Shown: positions 27,548 to 36,683 of the stretch, piece by piece
Layout: every line of letters begins with the position of its first letter
How positions within the stretch are numbered: position 1 is the stretch's first letter
From: Bradyrhizobium sp. 186
Lineage (GTDB): Bacteria; Pseudomonadota; Alphaproteobacteria; Rhizobiales; Xanthobacteraceae
Direction: 5' to 3'
Length of the DNA stretch: 64,000 nt
Assembly (NCBI RefSeq): GCF_023101685.1
Contig: NZ_CP082164.1
Span: 124,001-188,000, forward strand
The notes under the pieces: model-generated
Databases searched by the model: none
Seen by the model: the letters and a program-made list of their open reading frames with translations, nothing else
Told to the model about the DNA's origin: nothing
Made by a program: the position numbers and the translations under genes

Positions 27548-28380
27548 CCACGCGTATCGACACCCGTTTTGCCGAGTTGAAGAAAGCGGGCCGCTCGGCC
27601 TTCGTCACCTTCCTGATGGCCGGCGATCCCGATCCGGCGACCTCGCTCGAGATCATCAAGGCGCTGCCGAAGGCGGGCGCCGACGTGATCGAGATCGGCA
27701 TGCCTTTCACCGATCCGATGGCCGACGGTCCGTCGATTCAGGCCGCCGGCCTGCGCGCGCTCAAGGCCGGCATGACGCTGAAGAAGACGATCGAGCTGGT
27801 GCGCGGCTTCCGCAAGGACGACAACACCACGCCGATCGTGCTGATGGGCTACTACAACCCGATCTACATCTACGGCGTCGACAAGTTTCTTGCGGATGCG
27901 AAGACCGCCGGCATCGACGGCCTCATCATCGTCGACTTGCCGCCCGAGGAAGACGACGAGCTCTGTCTTCCGGCGATGAAGGCCGGCCTCAACTTCATTC
28001 GTTTGGCGACGCCGACGACCGACGACAAGCGCCTGCCGGCGGTGCTCGCCAACACGTCGGGCTTTGTCTACTACGTCTCGATCACCGGCATCACCGGCGC
28101 GGCGGCTGCCGACAGCACGGCTGTCAGCGGGGCTGTGGCCCGCATCAAGCGGCACACAGAACTGCCGGTCTGCGTCGGCTTCGGCATCCGTACGCCGGAG
28201 ACCGCCCGCTCCATCGCGTCGCATGCCAACGGCGCCGTGGTCGGCACGGCGCTGGTCGATGCGCTCAAGAACAGCCTCGATACCGAGGGCCGGGCGACCG
28301 CCAAGACCGTTAACGCCGTTGCCGAATTGACGGCATCCCTGGCCCATGGCGTCAAGGGTGCGCGAGCGGCGGCGGAATAG
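27544..28380 (+). CDS. trpA: Tryptophan synthase alpha chain
   Basis: 278 residues, TIM barrel that releases indole from indole-3-glycerol phosphate. Catalytic Glu is in [20 protein letters not shown] and Asp in [14 protein letters not shown]; the phosphate loop is [12 protein letters not shown]. It starts with GTG overlapping the trpB stop. A 111-bp spacer with a hairpin separates it from accD. Confidence 0.97.
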
Positions 28381-28455
28381 GCCATAATTCCGCTCTCTGG
28401 GCGGGTCACACGGCGGCTTGCCGGGGCTGGGTCCGGCGGCCATATATCCCTTCAG

Positions 28456-28476
28456 GCGGTCCCGAAGCAGGACCGC
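28456..28476 (+). promoter_or_regulatory. Leader hairpin before accD
   Basis: GCGGTCC (28456-28462) and GGACCGC (28470-28476) form a 7-bp stem with a 7-nt loop, four bases before the CGGAGC ribosome site of accD. A hairpin this close could affect accD translation. Confidence 0.4.
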
Positions 28477-28491
28477 TAATCGGAGCAAACC

Positions 28492-29433
28492 ATGAACTGG
28501 CTTACCAATGTGGTCCGGCCGAAGATCCGCAACATGCTGCGGCGGGAGACGCCGGAGAATCTGTGGATCAAGTGCCCGGACTCCGGGCAGCTTGTGTTCT
28601 ACAAGGACGTCGAGGCCAACCAGTTCGTCATCCCCGGCTCGAACTACCACATGCGCATGGGCGCGGTGGCGCGTTTGAAGTCGATCTTCGACAACGAGAC
28701 CTGGTTCGACGTCGCATTGCCCGACGTCACGCCCGATCCGCTCAAGTTCCGTGACGAAAAGAAATACGTCGACCGCATCAAGGATGCGCGTGCGCGGACC
28801 AATTTGAACGACGCGATCAAGGTCGGCTACGGCAAGCTCGAAGGCGCGGCGATTGTCGTGGCTGTGCAGGATTTCGATTTCATGGGCGGCTCCCTTGGCA
28901 TGGCCGCGGGCGAAGCCATCGTGCGCGGGCTCGAGCTCGCGGTCGAGAAGAAGTCGCCCTTCGTCGTGTTCGCTGCAAGCGGCGGCGCGCGCATGCAGGA
29001 AGGCATCTTGTCGCTGATGCAGATGCCGCGCACCACGGTTGCCGTGCAGATGCTGCGCGAGGCAAAACAGCCCTACATCGTCGTGCTGACCAACCCGACC
29101 ACCGGTGGCGTCACCGCGTCCTACGCGATGCTCGGCGACGTGCAGATCGCGGAGCCCGGCGCGCTGATCGGCTTCGCCGGCGCGCGCGTGATCGAGCAGA
29201 CCATCCGCGAAAAGCTGCCGGAGGGATTCCAGCGCGCCGAGTATCTGAAGGAGCACGGCATGGTCGACATGGTCGTGCATCGCCATGATTTGCGCTCGAC
29301 GCTGGCGCGGCTCTGCCGCCTGTTGACAAAATCGCCGGCACTGGAGACTGCGCCGAAATCGCTGCAGCCGGTCATTAACCCGGCCCAGATCGTATTGGCC
29401 CCCGAGGTCGCGCCGGCCGCGCCGCACGCGTGA
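28492..29433 (+). CDS. accD: Acetyl-CoA carboxylase carboxyltransferase beta subunit, zinc ribbon degenerate
   Basis: 313 residues. With AccA it transfers the carboxyl group from biotin to acetyl-CoA. The carboxyltransferase core is intact ([62 protein letters not shown]). The N-terminal zinc ribbon, which normally has two Cys-x2-Cys pairs, reads KCPDSGQ and [10 protein letters not shown] here, so three of four cysteines are missing. The fold may be kept without zinc. The 3' end overlaps folC (GTGA). Confidence 0.94.
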   Translation: MNWLTNVVRPKIRNMLRRETPENLWIKCPDSGQLVFYKDVEANQFVIPGSNYHMRMGAVARLKSIFDNETWFDVALPDVTPDPLKFRDEKKYVDRIKDARARTNLNDAIKVGYGKLEGAAIVVAVQDFDFMGGSLGMAAGEAIVRGLELAVEKKSPFVVFAASGGARMQEGILSLMQMPRTTVAVQMLREAKQPYIVVLTNPTTGGVTASYAMLGDVQIAEPGALIGFAGARVIEQTIREKLPEGFQRAEYLKEHGMVDMVVHRHDLRSTLARLCRLLTKSPALETAPKSLQPVINPAQIVLAPEVAPAAPHA

Positions 29434-30773
29434 ACGCCTCCGCGGACAGTGCAAAACCGTCGCTCGGTGAATTGATCGGGCGGCTGTCGGCGCTGCATCA
29501 GAAGCGCATCGACCTCGGGCTGGAGCGGATGCACCGCCTGCTCGAGCGGCTCGACCATCCCGAGCGCAAGCTGCCGCCGGTGATCCACATCGCCGGCACC
29601 AACGGCAAGGGCTCGACCCTCGCTTATCTGCGCGCGACGCTGGAAGCCGCGGGCTTGCGCGTCCATGCCTATACCTCGCCCTATCTGGTCCGCATCAACG
29701 AATGCTTCCGCCTCGGTCGTGTCGGTGGCGGCGTGCTGGTCGGTGACGACGAATTGCGCGCCGCGCTGGAGGAGGTCGAGCGCGTCAACGCCGGCGAGGC
29801 CGCGACCGTGTTCGAACTCAAGACCGCGGCCGCCTTGCACCTGTTTGCCCAGAACCCGGCCGATGTGGTGCTGCTCGAAGTCGGCCTCGGCGGCCGGCTC
29901 GATTCAACCAACGTGATCGAGACACCGGCGGCCTGCGTGATCACGCCGGTCAGCATGGATCATGTGGAATTTCTTGGTGACACCCTGGCGTCGATCGCCG
30001 GCGAGAAGGCTGCGATCATCAAGCGCGGCGTGCCCGTGATCTCGGCCGAGCAGGCGCCGGAGGCGATGGCGGTGATCGAGGCGCAAGCCAAGCGCATGCG
30101 CGCGCCGCTGTTTGCCGCGGGCGAAGGCTGGCATGTGAATGTCGAGCACGGGCGGCTGGTTTATTCCGACGATCGCGGCCTGATGGATCTTACGGCACCA
30201 CGTCTGTTCGGCCGCCACCAGTTCGACAATGCCGGCCTCGCGATCGCGACGCTGCGCGCCACCAACGCCTTTAAGGTCAATCAGGCGGCGTTCGAAGCCG
30301 GCATCGTCAATGCCGAATGGCCGGCGCGGATGCAGCGCGTCAGTTCCGGCGAGCTGCTTGGCTGGGGTCCGCAGGGCTCGGAGATCTGGCTCGATGGCGG
30401 CCACAATGCCGAGGGCGGCCGCGTCGCGGCCGCTGCGCTCGCCGACCTCGAAGAGCGGGTGTCGCGGCCGCTGGTCGTGATTGCCGGCATGATGGCCAAC
30501 AAGGATGCGCGGGCTTTCCTCGCCAATTTCGCCGGCCTCACCCGTCACATCATCGCGGTGCCGATTCCCGAAACGGAGAACGCGATGCCGGTGGACCGCC
30601 TCGCGGGTGCCGCGCGCAGCCTCAGCATGCGCGTCGAGATCGCGCCGGGCATCGAGGCTGCGCTGCGTGCGTTGTCGAAGCTAGCTTACGAAGTACCGCC
30701 GCGCATCCTGATCACCGGCTCGCTCTATCTCGCCGGCCACGTGCTCGCCATCAACGGCACGCCTCCTGCATAG
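29430..30773 (+). CDS. folC: Bifunctional folylpolyglutamate synthase/dihydrofolate synthase
   Basis: 447 residues, Mur-ligase superfamily. It adds glutamate to dihydropteroate and to folates. The ATP loop is [41 protein letters not shown], the Mg/ATP segment [21 protein letters not shown], and the C-terminal [12 protein letters not shown] are characteristic. It starts with GTG inside the accD stop codon. The accD-folC pairing is common in bacteria. Confidence 0.95.
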   Translation: MNASADSAKPSLGELIGRLSALHQKRIDLGLERMHRLLERLDHPERKLPPVIHIAGTNGKGSTLAYLRATLEAAGLRVHAYTSPYLVRINECFRLGRVGGGVLVGDDELRAALEEVERVNAGEAATVFELKTAAALHLFAQNPADVVLLEVGLGGRLDSTNVIETPAACVITPVSMDHVEFLGDTLASIAGEKAAIIKRGVPVISAEQAPEAMAVIEAQAKRMRAPLFAAGEGWHVNVEHGRLVYSDDRGLMDLTAPRLFGRHQFDNAGLAIATLRATNAFKVNQAAFEAGIVNAEWPARMQRVSSGELLGWGPQGSEIWLDGGHNAEGGRVAAAALADLEERVSRPLVVIAGMMANKDARAFLANFAGLTRHIIAVPIPETENAMPVDRLAGAARSLSMRVEIAPGIEAALRALSKLAYEVPPRILITGSLYLAGHVLAINGTPPA

Positions 30774-30848
30774 ACGGTCTCGTGTCCCGGACAAGGCTCG
30801 TCGCGGAAGCGAGGAGCCGCAGAGCCGCGGCACGATTGAGGGATGACG

Positions 30849-31589
30849 ATGCGTTTTGCCGCGATTGCCGACGTCCACGGAAATTATCTCGCGTTGGAGG
30901 CGGCGCTCACCGACATCCGCGCCCACGGCATTGCGGACATCGTCAATCTCGGCGACATGCTGAGCGGCCCGCTCGATGCGCGGCGGACCATCGAGATCCT
31001 GATGAATCTCGACGCCGTGCACGTGCTCGGCAATCACGACCGCTATCTGCTCGACCGCGCGCCCGAGAAGATGGGCTCATGGGATCGTCCGGCGCATGCG
31101 CAGCTCGATGCCGCGCATCTGGAGTGGCTGCGCGCGCAGCCGATGACGCGGGTGTTCCGCGACCAGGTCTTCCTCTGCCACGCGACGCCCGACAACGATG
31201 AGGTCTATTGGCTCGATACAGTGCATCCCGACGGCACAGTCGCGATGTCCCTGCTCGACCGGATCGAGCAATTTGCTCAAGGCGTCACGCAGTCCCTGAT
31301 CCTCTGCGCGCATACGCATCTCGCGCGTGCCGTGCGGCTTCGCGACGGCCGCATGATCGTCAATCCCGGCAGCGTCGGCAGCCCCGGCTATCGCGACAAG
31401 CATCCGTTCCCGCATGTCGTCGAAGCCGGCACGCCGCACGCGCGCTATGCGATTCTCGAGCTTGTCGAGGGCGCCTGGCAGGTGACGTTCCGTCATGTTG
31501 CGTATGATTACGAAGCGATGGCCGCGCTCGCGCGTCGCAACGGCCAGCCGGAGCTGGCGAACGCGCTGGCGACCGGATGGATCAAGTAA
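30849..31589 (+). CDS. YfcE/MJ0936-like metallophosphoesterase
   Basis: 246 residues of the calcineurin-like phosphoesterase fold. Metal-binding motifs appear in order: IADVHGN, VNLGDMLSGP, VLGNHDRYL, LCHATPDN, LCAHTHLARAV and IVNPGSVGSP. ATG 30849 is preferred because GAGGG stands six bases upstream; ATG 30843 abuts that site. It probably hydrolyses a phosphodiester or phosphomonoester, but the substrate is unknown. A large palindromic element follows. Confidence 0.87.
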   Translation: MRFAAIADVHGNYLALEAALTDIRAHGIADIVNLGDMLSGPLDARRTIEILMNLDAVHVLGNHDRYLLDRAPEKMGSWDRPAHAQLDAAHLEWLRAQPMTRVFRDQVFLCHATPDNDEVYWLDTVHPDGTVAMSLLDRIEQFAQGVTQSLILCAHTHLARAVRLRDGRMIVNPGSVGSPGYRDKHPFPHVVEAGTPHARYAILELVEGAWQVTFRHVAYDYEAMAALARRNGQPELANALATGWIK

Positions 31590-31598
31590 ACATATTCT

Positions 31599-31686
31599 TC
31601 GTAGCCCGGATGGAGCGAAGCGCAATCCGGGGTTGCCTCCACGCGCACAATTCCCGGATTACGCTTGCGCTCCATCCGGGCTACGA
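31599..31686. repeat. Large palindromic element (TCGTAGCCCGGATGGAG type)
   Basis: Left arm 31599-31632 begins TCGTAGCCCGGATGGAGC and right arm 31653-31686 ends GCTCCATCCGGGCTACGA. The arms pair over about 34 bp with a few mismatches, around a 20-nt loop. This sequence type is widespread between genes in Bradyrhizobium and relatives. Here it divides two convergent genes and may terminate both transcripts. Confidence 0.8.
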
Positions 31687-31693
31687 GCGACGC

Positions 31694-32686
31694 TCACTTC
31701 AACAGCTTCATGGGATCGACGACCTTCTGCTTCAACTGCTCGAACGTGCATTGCCGCGGCGCCTTGTCTGGGCGCCAACGCAGGATCGAGGTGCCGTGGC
31801 GGAAGCGGTCGCCGCTGAAATGGTCGTAGCTGACCTCGATCACGAGCTTCGGCTTGAGCGGACACCATCTCGCCGAGCGCTCGGTGGACCATCGGCTCCG
31901 GCCGCCCGGCGCGTTGCCAGTGAAGCCGGGGGCATGATGCAGCAGGCCCTCATTATCGTAGAGCCCGAGCAGTAGTGAACCCACCACCTTCCGGCCCGCT
32001 AGTTTGCTGGTCGCGTAGCGGAAACCACCGATCACGCAATCGGCGCTGCGGAATTTCTTGATCTTCTGCATGCCGTCGCGATTTCCGGCCTGATAGGGCA
32101 GATCGATGCGCTTGGCGATCACCCCGTCCGAACCGCCGCCGAATTGCGCCAGCCGTTTTTGGGCCGTGGCGTAGCTCGTCGTGGCCGGCGAGAGGCGGAA
32201 GATGCTGCCCTTCAGATTGGCTTTCGCAAAAGCTTCCAGCGCCGGCCTTCGCTCGCCGAGCGGCTTCCCGGCGAGCTGTTTCTCCTTGGCGGTCGCAAGC
32301 AGATCGAAGGCGAGATAAAGCGCCGGCGTTTGCTGAGAGAGTTTTTTCACGCGGCTAGCGGCAGGGTGAATTCGCTGCAATAGCGCGTCGAAGGAGAAGC
32401 CCTTGCCGTGCGGCACGACGATCTCGCCGTCGAGCACGAAACGATCTGCCTTCAGCTTCAGGGCCACGGTGACGAGTTCGGGAAAATAGCGCGCCAGATC
32501 CTCGCCGGACTTGGAGCGGAGATCGACGCGCTCGCCATCGCGCGAGAGCAGGCAGCGAAAGCCGTCCCATTTCGGTTCGTACTGCCATTCCTTGCCGCGC
32601 GGGATCGCATCGACCGAGCGTGCTTCCATTGCAACGAAAGTGGTGAATTTTCGCGCACGTTTTGCGGGAGGGGCGGGCAAGCACAA
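31694..32686 (-). CDS. ATP-dependent DNA ligase
   Basis: 330 residues, LigC/LigD-type. The adenylated Lys39 is in QYEPKWDGFRCL (motif I); further motifs are SKSGEDLARYFPE (Ia region), LDGEIVV (III), YLAFDLL (IIIa), EGVIAKR-like DGVIAKRIDLPYQ (IV) and a C-terminal OB domain with KVVGSLLLGLYD and KPKLVIEVSYDHFSG. These ligases seal nicks in repair or end joining; no ku gene is nearby. The start is TTG 32686; an ATG at 32629 would trim 19 residues but lies only 19 residues before the catalytic Lys. It follows trxA and addBA on the same strand. Confidence 0.85.
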   Translation of the reverse strand: MCLPAPPAKRARKFTTFVAMEARSVDAIPRGKEWQYEPKWDGFRCLLSRDGERVDLRSKSGEDLARYFPELVTVALKLKADRFVLDGEIVVPHGKGFSFDALLQRIHPAASRVKKLSQQTPALYLAFDLLATAKEKQLAGKPLGERRPALEAFAKANLKGSIFRLSPATTSYATAQKRLAQFGGGSDGVIAKRIDLPYQAGNRDGMQKIKKFRSADCVIGGFRYATSKLAGRKVVGSLLLGLYDNEGLLHHAPGFTGNAPGGRSRWSTERSARWCPLKPKLVIEVSYDHFSGDRFRHGTSILRWRPDKAPRQCTFEQLKQKVVDPMKLLK

Positions 32687-32737
32687 GACTCGTCAAAAGC
32701 GTCTCGTCAAACGCGGGACACGCCCCTTCAACGCAAA

Positions 32738-32758
32738 CGGCCGGCATTTCGCCGGCCG
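32738..32758 (-). terminator. Hairpin after trxA
   Basis: CGGCCGGC (32738-32745) and GCCGGCCG (32751-32758) pair around a 5-nt loop, 33 bp past the trxA stop. The minus-strand exit is GTTTGCGTT, so the T run is short. It may reduce rather than stop read-through into the ligase gene. Confidence 0.6.
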
Positions 32759-32790
32759 CTTTAAAAAAATATTCGTTTTCGCGAAGCGGA

Positions 32791-33111
32791 TCAGACCGCG
32801 GAGGTGATCCACTGCTGAAGCTTCGCCTTCGGCGCCGCGCCAACCTGGCGGGAGGCCATCTCGCCGCCCTTGAAGATCATCAGGGTCGGGATCGACATCA
32901 CGCCATACTTCGACGCGGTCTTTGGGCTCTCGTCGACGTTGAGCTTGACGATCTTTACCTTGTCGCCCATGGCGCCGGCGATTTCGTCGAGCGCGGGTGC
33001 GATCATGCGGCAGGGGCCGCACCATTCGGCCCAGAAATCGACCACGACCGGGCCGTTCGCCTTGAGCACTTCGGCTTCGAAATCGGAATCGGAAACCTTA
33101 CCAACGGCCAT
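32791..33111 (-). CDS. trxA: Thioredoxin
   Basis: 106 residues, standard thioredoxin-1. The active site is [15 protein letters not shown]; cis-Pro is in [13 protein letters not shown]. It reduces protein disulfides in the cytoplasm. It lies 62 bp after addA on the same strand, a common alphaproteobacterial arrangement. Confidence 0.97.
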   Translation of the reverse strand: MAVGKVSDSDFEAEVLKANGPVVVDFWAEWCGPCRMIAPALDEIAGAMGDKVKIVKLNVDESPKTASKYGVMSIPTLMIFKGGEMASRQVGAAPKAKLQQWITSAV

Positions 33112-33173
33112 GGGAATACCTCGTACCTGAGAGAAGGGCGCGATGGGAATCGCACCGAGATCATGGCGTCAAC

Positions 33174-36100
33174 CTATGAATGGCTCCTTGCCGGGTCAAG
33201 GACGCTCACGCCGACATGAAGGGATGCCAGCGCCGCGTCCAGCGCGGGCTCTGAAATCTCCATATATTCAAGGGCCTCGGTCCAGAGCAGAATCGCACGG
33301 ATCGGCTTTTGGGGATAAAGCCTGGCGAGCACCGCCCGGTACAGCGCGAGCTGCCGGACATAGGCCGCGGGCGCCTCGGCCGCGCTGCTGGGAGGGCTCT
33401 GGTTGGTCTTGAAATCGACGATCAGGACCTCCTCCGGTGTGACCACCAGCCGGTCGATCTGGCCGGACACCAGCGCCGGTGGCCGGTCCGGCCGTTCTAG
33501 CCGGCCGACGATAGCGACCTCCGCCCGGCTGCCGGCGCCAAAGACGGGTGCGAATCGCGGCTCGGCGATCAAGCCGAGTACCTTGTCGGCCAATGCGGCG
33601 CGGTCAGCCTCCGTCCAGTCCGAGGCGTTGCGCGCCATGAAGCCGAGCGCTGCCTCACGCCGGCGCTCGTAGGCGATGTCGGGCAGCGATTGCAGCAACC
33701 GGTGGACCAGCGTCCCGCGTTGCAGCGCAAGCGCGCGGGACTGGACCGATTCGCCGCTCCGCACCGCGCGGCCCGCCTCGGCCGACTGGCCGGAGGGGCG
33801 CAGCGGATCGTCGTCGATGGTCTCGCGCGGCGGCGCCGTCCGCAGCCAGGCTGGCAGCTCGACGGTCTGGTCCACCGAGGTCGCGGGGGTGCCGAGCGCC
33901 GCGACGTCCTCCGGCCGGGCAAAGCGGGTCACCTTTCCAAGCGGCGTCTCGACCGTCTGTTTCTCCAGGCCCGATCCAGTGAGGCCCTTGTCGATCAGGT
34001 CGTACCAGCTGAGCTTGCGGACTGTCTTCATGTTGCCCGGCATGCAGCCGCCAACGATCAGGCGATCGGCCGCGCGCGTCATCGCCACATAGAGTAGGCG
34101 GCGGTACTCGTCCTCGGTTTCTTCGAGCATGGCCTTGCGCGCGTCGACGACGGGCTTTGGATCGTCCGCCTTGCGGCCGGCCCAGACCACGATCTCGCCG
34201 CCATTGCCGCGCGGCACATGGATCAGTCGCAAGCGTTGCGTGTCCGCGGGCGAGGACGTGGTGTCAACCATGAACACGACGGAGGCCTCCAGGCCCTTGG
34301 CGCCGTGCACGGTCATCACCCGCACCTCGTCACGCGAAATCTCCATGTCGCGCTTCACTTCGGTGTCGGCCGAGCGCAGCCAGGCCATGAAGCCTTGCAG
34401 CGAGGCCGGCGCCTTGCGCTCGTAATTCAGCGCGAGCTCCAGAAATTCGTCGAGCGCGTCGTTGGCCTCGTGGCCGAGCCGGCGCAGGATGCGCGCGCGT
34501 CCCTCGTCGCCGCCGAGCAGCCAGGCATAGAAGGCAAACGGCGTCTCGTCGCGGGCGCGGACTGCGCAGGTTTCCAGGCGCCGGAGAGCCGTGGCGAACT
34601 TTTCGCTGGTGGCCGCACGCTCGCCGAGCGCGCGGCGCAGCGATCCCTTGCGATCCCAGGCGAGCGCGAACAGGTCGTCGTCGTCGAGGCCGAACAGCGG
34701 GCTTTTCAGCGCGACCGCAAGCGCGAGGTCGTCCTGCGGCAGCAGCAACGCATCCGCAAGGTTCATCAGATCGATGATCGCAATGTGCTCGGTGAGTTTC
34801 AGCCGGTCGGCGCCGGCGACCGGGACATTGGCATGCTTCAGCGCCTGGATCACGGCATCGAACGCGTTGCCGCGCCGCCGCACCAGGATCAGCATGTCGC
34901 CATAGCGTAGCGGCCGCCGCTCGCCTTCGTGTCCGGTCAGCGTGCCGCTCTCGACCAACCGCTTGATCTCGGTCTGGATGCGGCGGGCAAGCTTCACCTC
35001 CGGGCTGGTGACGGCGACGCCGTCGAACGGTGCGCGCCAGCCCTCAATGTCCTGCCTGTCGTCAGCTTCGGCGAGATCCCACAGCTCGATCACGCTCGGA
35101 CCTGCGTCTGTCAGCGCGTTGTGCAGGGGATGGCCGATCTCGACCGCATGGATGCTCTTGTAGATCTCCGGCTCGCGGAACACGTGGTCGACCGAGTGCA
35201 GGATCGTCGCGCCCGAGCGGAACGAGTAGGTGAAGGCAACAGGATCGAATTTCAGCCCGGCGGCGGTGAACTTGCGGTTCAGCTCGCGCCGGCGTGCGTC
35301 GAATTCGTGGGGTGCTGCGCCCTGGAACGAGAAGATCGACTGCTTCTCGTCGCCGACGGCGAAAACCGTACGGTTCAGGCCCTCGCGCGCGCCTTCGCCG
35401 GCGGTGAATTCCGAGATGATGTGCGCGACGATATCCCATTGCCGCGGGCTCGTATCCTGGGCTTCGTCGATCAGGACGTGATCGACGCCGCGGTCGAGCT
35501 TGTAGTGCACCCAGCCCGAAGAGACGCGGTTCAGCATCGCCAGCGTCTTGTCGATCAGGTCGTCGTAGTCGAGCAGTCCGCGCTCCTGCTTCTCGCGCCG
35601 ATAATTTGCGGCAGCGGCAGTCGCGATATGCAGGAGAGCCGCGGTGCGGTCGCGCACGGTTATCGCGCGGCGCCTTTCGATCAGTCCACTGAGGCGCTGC
35701 GCCTCGGCCTCGAACAGGCGAGCGACGGACGGATTGTGATCGCAGAACTTCTTGGTCAAAACCGCCTTGCGCGGCAGCTTCTCGTCGGTGAGGAAGACAC
35801 TGAGATAAGCATCGACCTGCGCACTGTCGGAAAACATTTTGGCCGCGCGCAGGCGATCCGCCTGGTCGTTGTCTGACTTGCTCCCGTCTTCCAGCGCAAA
35901 GGCGATATCGTCCCAGCGTGATCGCGGCAGGAACGGTCCGTCGAGAATCTCTTGCTCGATGTCCTCGATACGGTCGTTCGCATCCACGCCCAGCACCGCC
36001 GCCATCTCCACGGCAGCGGCTTCCGCGCTGCCGGCCTCATCGGTCCAGGCCATGAAATGGTCGCGGCTCAGACAAGCTTCCCGTACGACCTCCTTGAAGG

Positions 36101-36683
36101 TGACGTCGGCAGCGTTCGCCATCGCCGTCAGCATCGCGCGGCCGGTAACGCTATCGGGGTCGCGCGCGGCCTCCAGCAGCACCTTCAGATTGGCGCGCTC
36201 CATCATGTCGGTCTGGTCGCGCTCGTCGATCACGGCGAAGCGCGCCGGCACGTTGGCCTCGAACGGAAATTGCTGGAGCAGGCGCGTGCACAGCGCGTGA
36301 ATGGTCTGCACCTTCAAGCCGCCCGGCGTCTCCAGCGCGCAGGCGAACAGCTTTCGCGCTTCGCGCCGCAGCTTTGCGCTGGGGTGCGGGATGCCGGCCG
36401 CGCGGATCGCTGTATCGAGCGCGGTATCGTCCAGCGTCACCCAATGCCCGAGCGTGGTGAACACGCGCTCGGCCATGTTGGCGGCGGCGGCCTTGGTGAA
36501 GGTGATGCAGAGGATCTTTTCCGGCGGCACGCCCGATAGCAGCAGGCGAATCACGCGCTGCACCAGCACATGCGTCTTGCCCGAGCCGGCGTTGGCCGAC
36601 ACGAAGGCCGATGCGGTCGGATCGGACGCGCGCGCCTGCGTCGCGCGCACGGAATCGGGAATGGGACGCGGTGCTCTCACCAT
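33174..36683 (-). CDS. addA: Double-strand break repair helicase-nuclease AddA
   Basis: 1169 residues. It is a UvrD-like superfamily 1 helicase with a C-terminal RecB-type nuclease. Walker A is SANAGSGKTHVLVQR near the N terminus; motif II is VLIDEAQDTSPRQW; motif IV-VI include VMTVHGAKGLEASVVF and RRLLYVAMTRAADRLIVGG; the nuclease motif is VLIVDFKTNQSP. ATG 36683 overlaps the addB stop (ATGGTGA), so I prefer it over an upstream in-frame start at 36716. With AddB it resects broken ends for RecA loading. Confidence 0.95.
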   Translation of the reverse strand: MVRAPRPIPDSVRATQARASDPTASAFVSANAGSGKTHVLVQRVIRLLLSGVPPEKILCITFTKAAAANMAERVFTTLGHWVTLDDTALDTAIRAAGIPHPSAKLRREARKLFACALETPGGLKVQTIHALCTRLLQQFPFEANVPARFAVIDERDQTDMMERANLKVLLEAARDPDSVTGRAMLTAMANAADVTFKEVVREACLSRDHFMAWTDEAGSAEAAAVEMAAVLGVDANDRIEDIEQEILDGPFLPRSRWDDIAFALEDGSKSDNDQADRLRAAKMFSDSAQVDAYLSVFLTDEKLPRKAVLTKKFCDHNPSVARLFEAEAQRLSGLIERRRAITVRDRTAALLHIATAAAANYRREKQERGLLDYDDLIDKTLAMLNRVSSGWVHYKLDRGVDHVLIDEAQDTSPRQWDIVAHIISEFTAGEGAREGLNRTVFAVGDEKQSIFSFQGAAPHEFDARRRELNRKFTAAGLKFDPVAFTYSFRSGATILHSVDHVFREPEIYKSIHAVEIGHPLHNALTDAGPSVIELWDLAEADDRQDIEGWRAPFDGVAVTSPEVKLARRIQTEIKRLVESGTLTGHEGERRPLRYGDMLILVRRRGNAFDAVIQALKHANVPVAGADRLKLTEHIAIIDLMNLADALLLPQDDLALAVALKSPLFGLDDDDLFALAWDRKGSLRRALGERAATSEKFATALRRLETCAVRARDETPFAFYAWLLGGDEGRARILRRLGHEANDALDEFLELALNYERKAPASLQGFMAWLRSADTEVKRDMEISRDEVRVMTVHGAKGLEASVVFMVDTTSSPADTQRLRLIHVPRGNGGEIVVWAGRKADDPKPVVDARKAMLEETEDEYRRLLYVAMTRAADRLIVGGCMPGNMKTVRKLSWYDLIDKGLTGSGLEKQTVETPLGKVTRFARPEDVAALGTPATSVDQTVELPAWLRTAPPRETIDDDPLRPSGQSAEAGRAVRSGESVQSRALALQRGTLVHRLLQSLPDIAYERRREAALGFMARNASDWTEADRAALADKVLGLIAEPRFAPVFGAGSRAEVAIVGRLERPDRPPALVSGQIDRLVVTPEEVLIVDFKTNQSPPSSAAEAPAAYVRQLALYRAVLARLYPQKPIRAILLWTEALEYMEISEPALDAALASLHVGVSVLDPARSHS

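Noticed and set aside
31599..31686. CRISPR-like or transposon end interpretation of the large inverted repeat
   Set aside because: There is only one unit, no spacers, no target-site duplication and no transposase; it matches a common palindromic intergenic element.
35062..35439. Various 60-140 codon frames inside addA and addB
   Set aside because: All lie within well-supported AddA/AddB coding sequence in other frames and show no independent signals.
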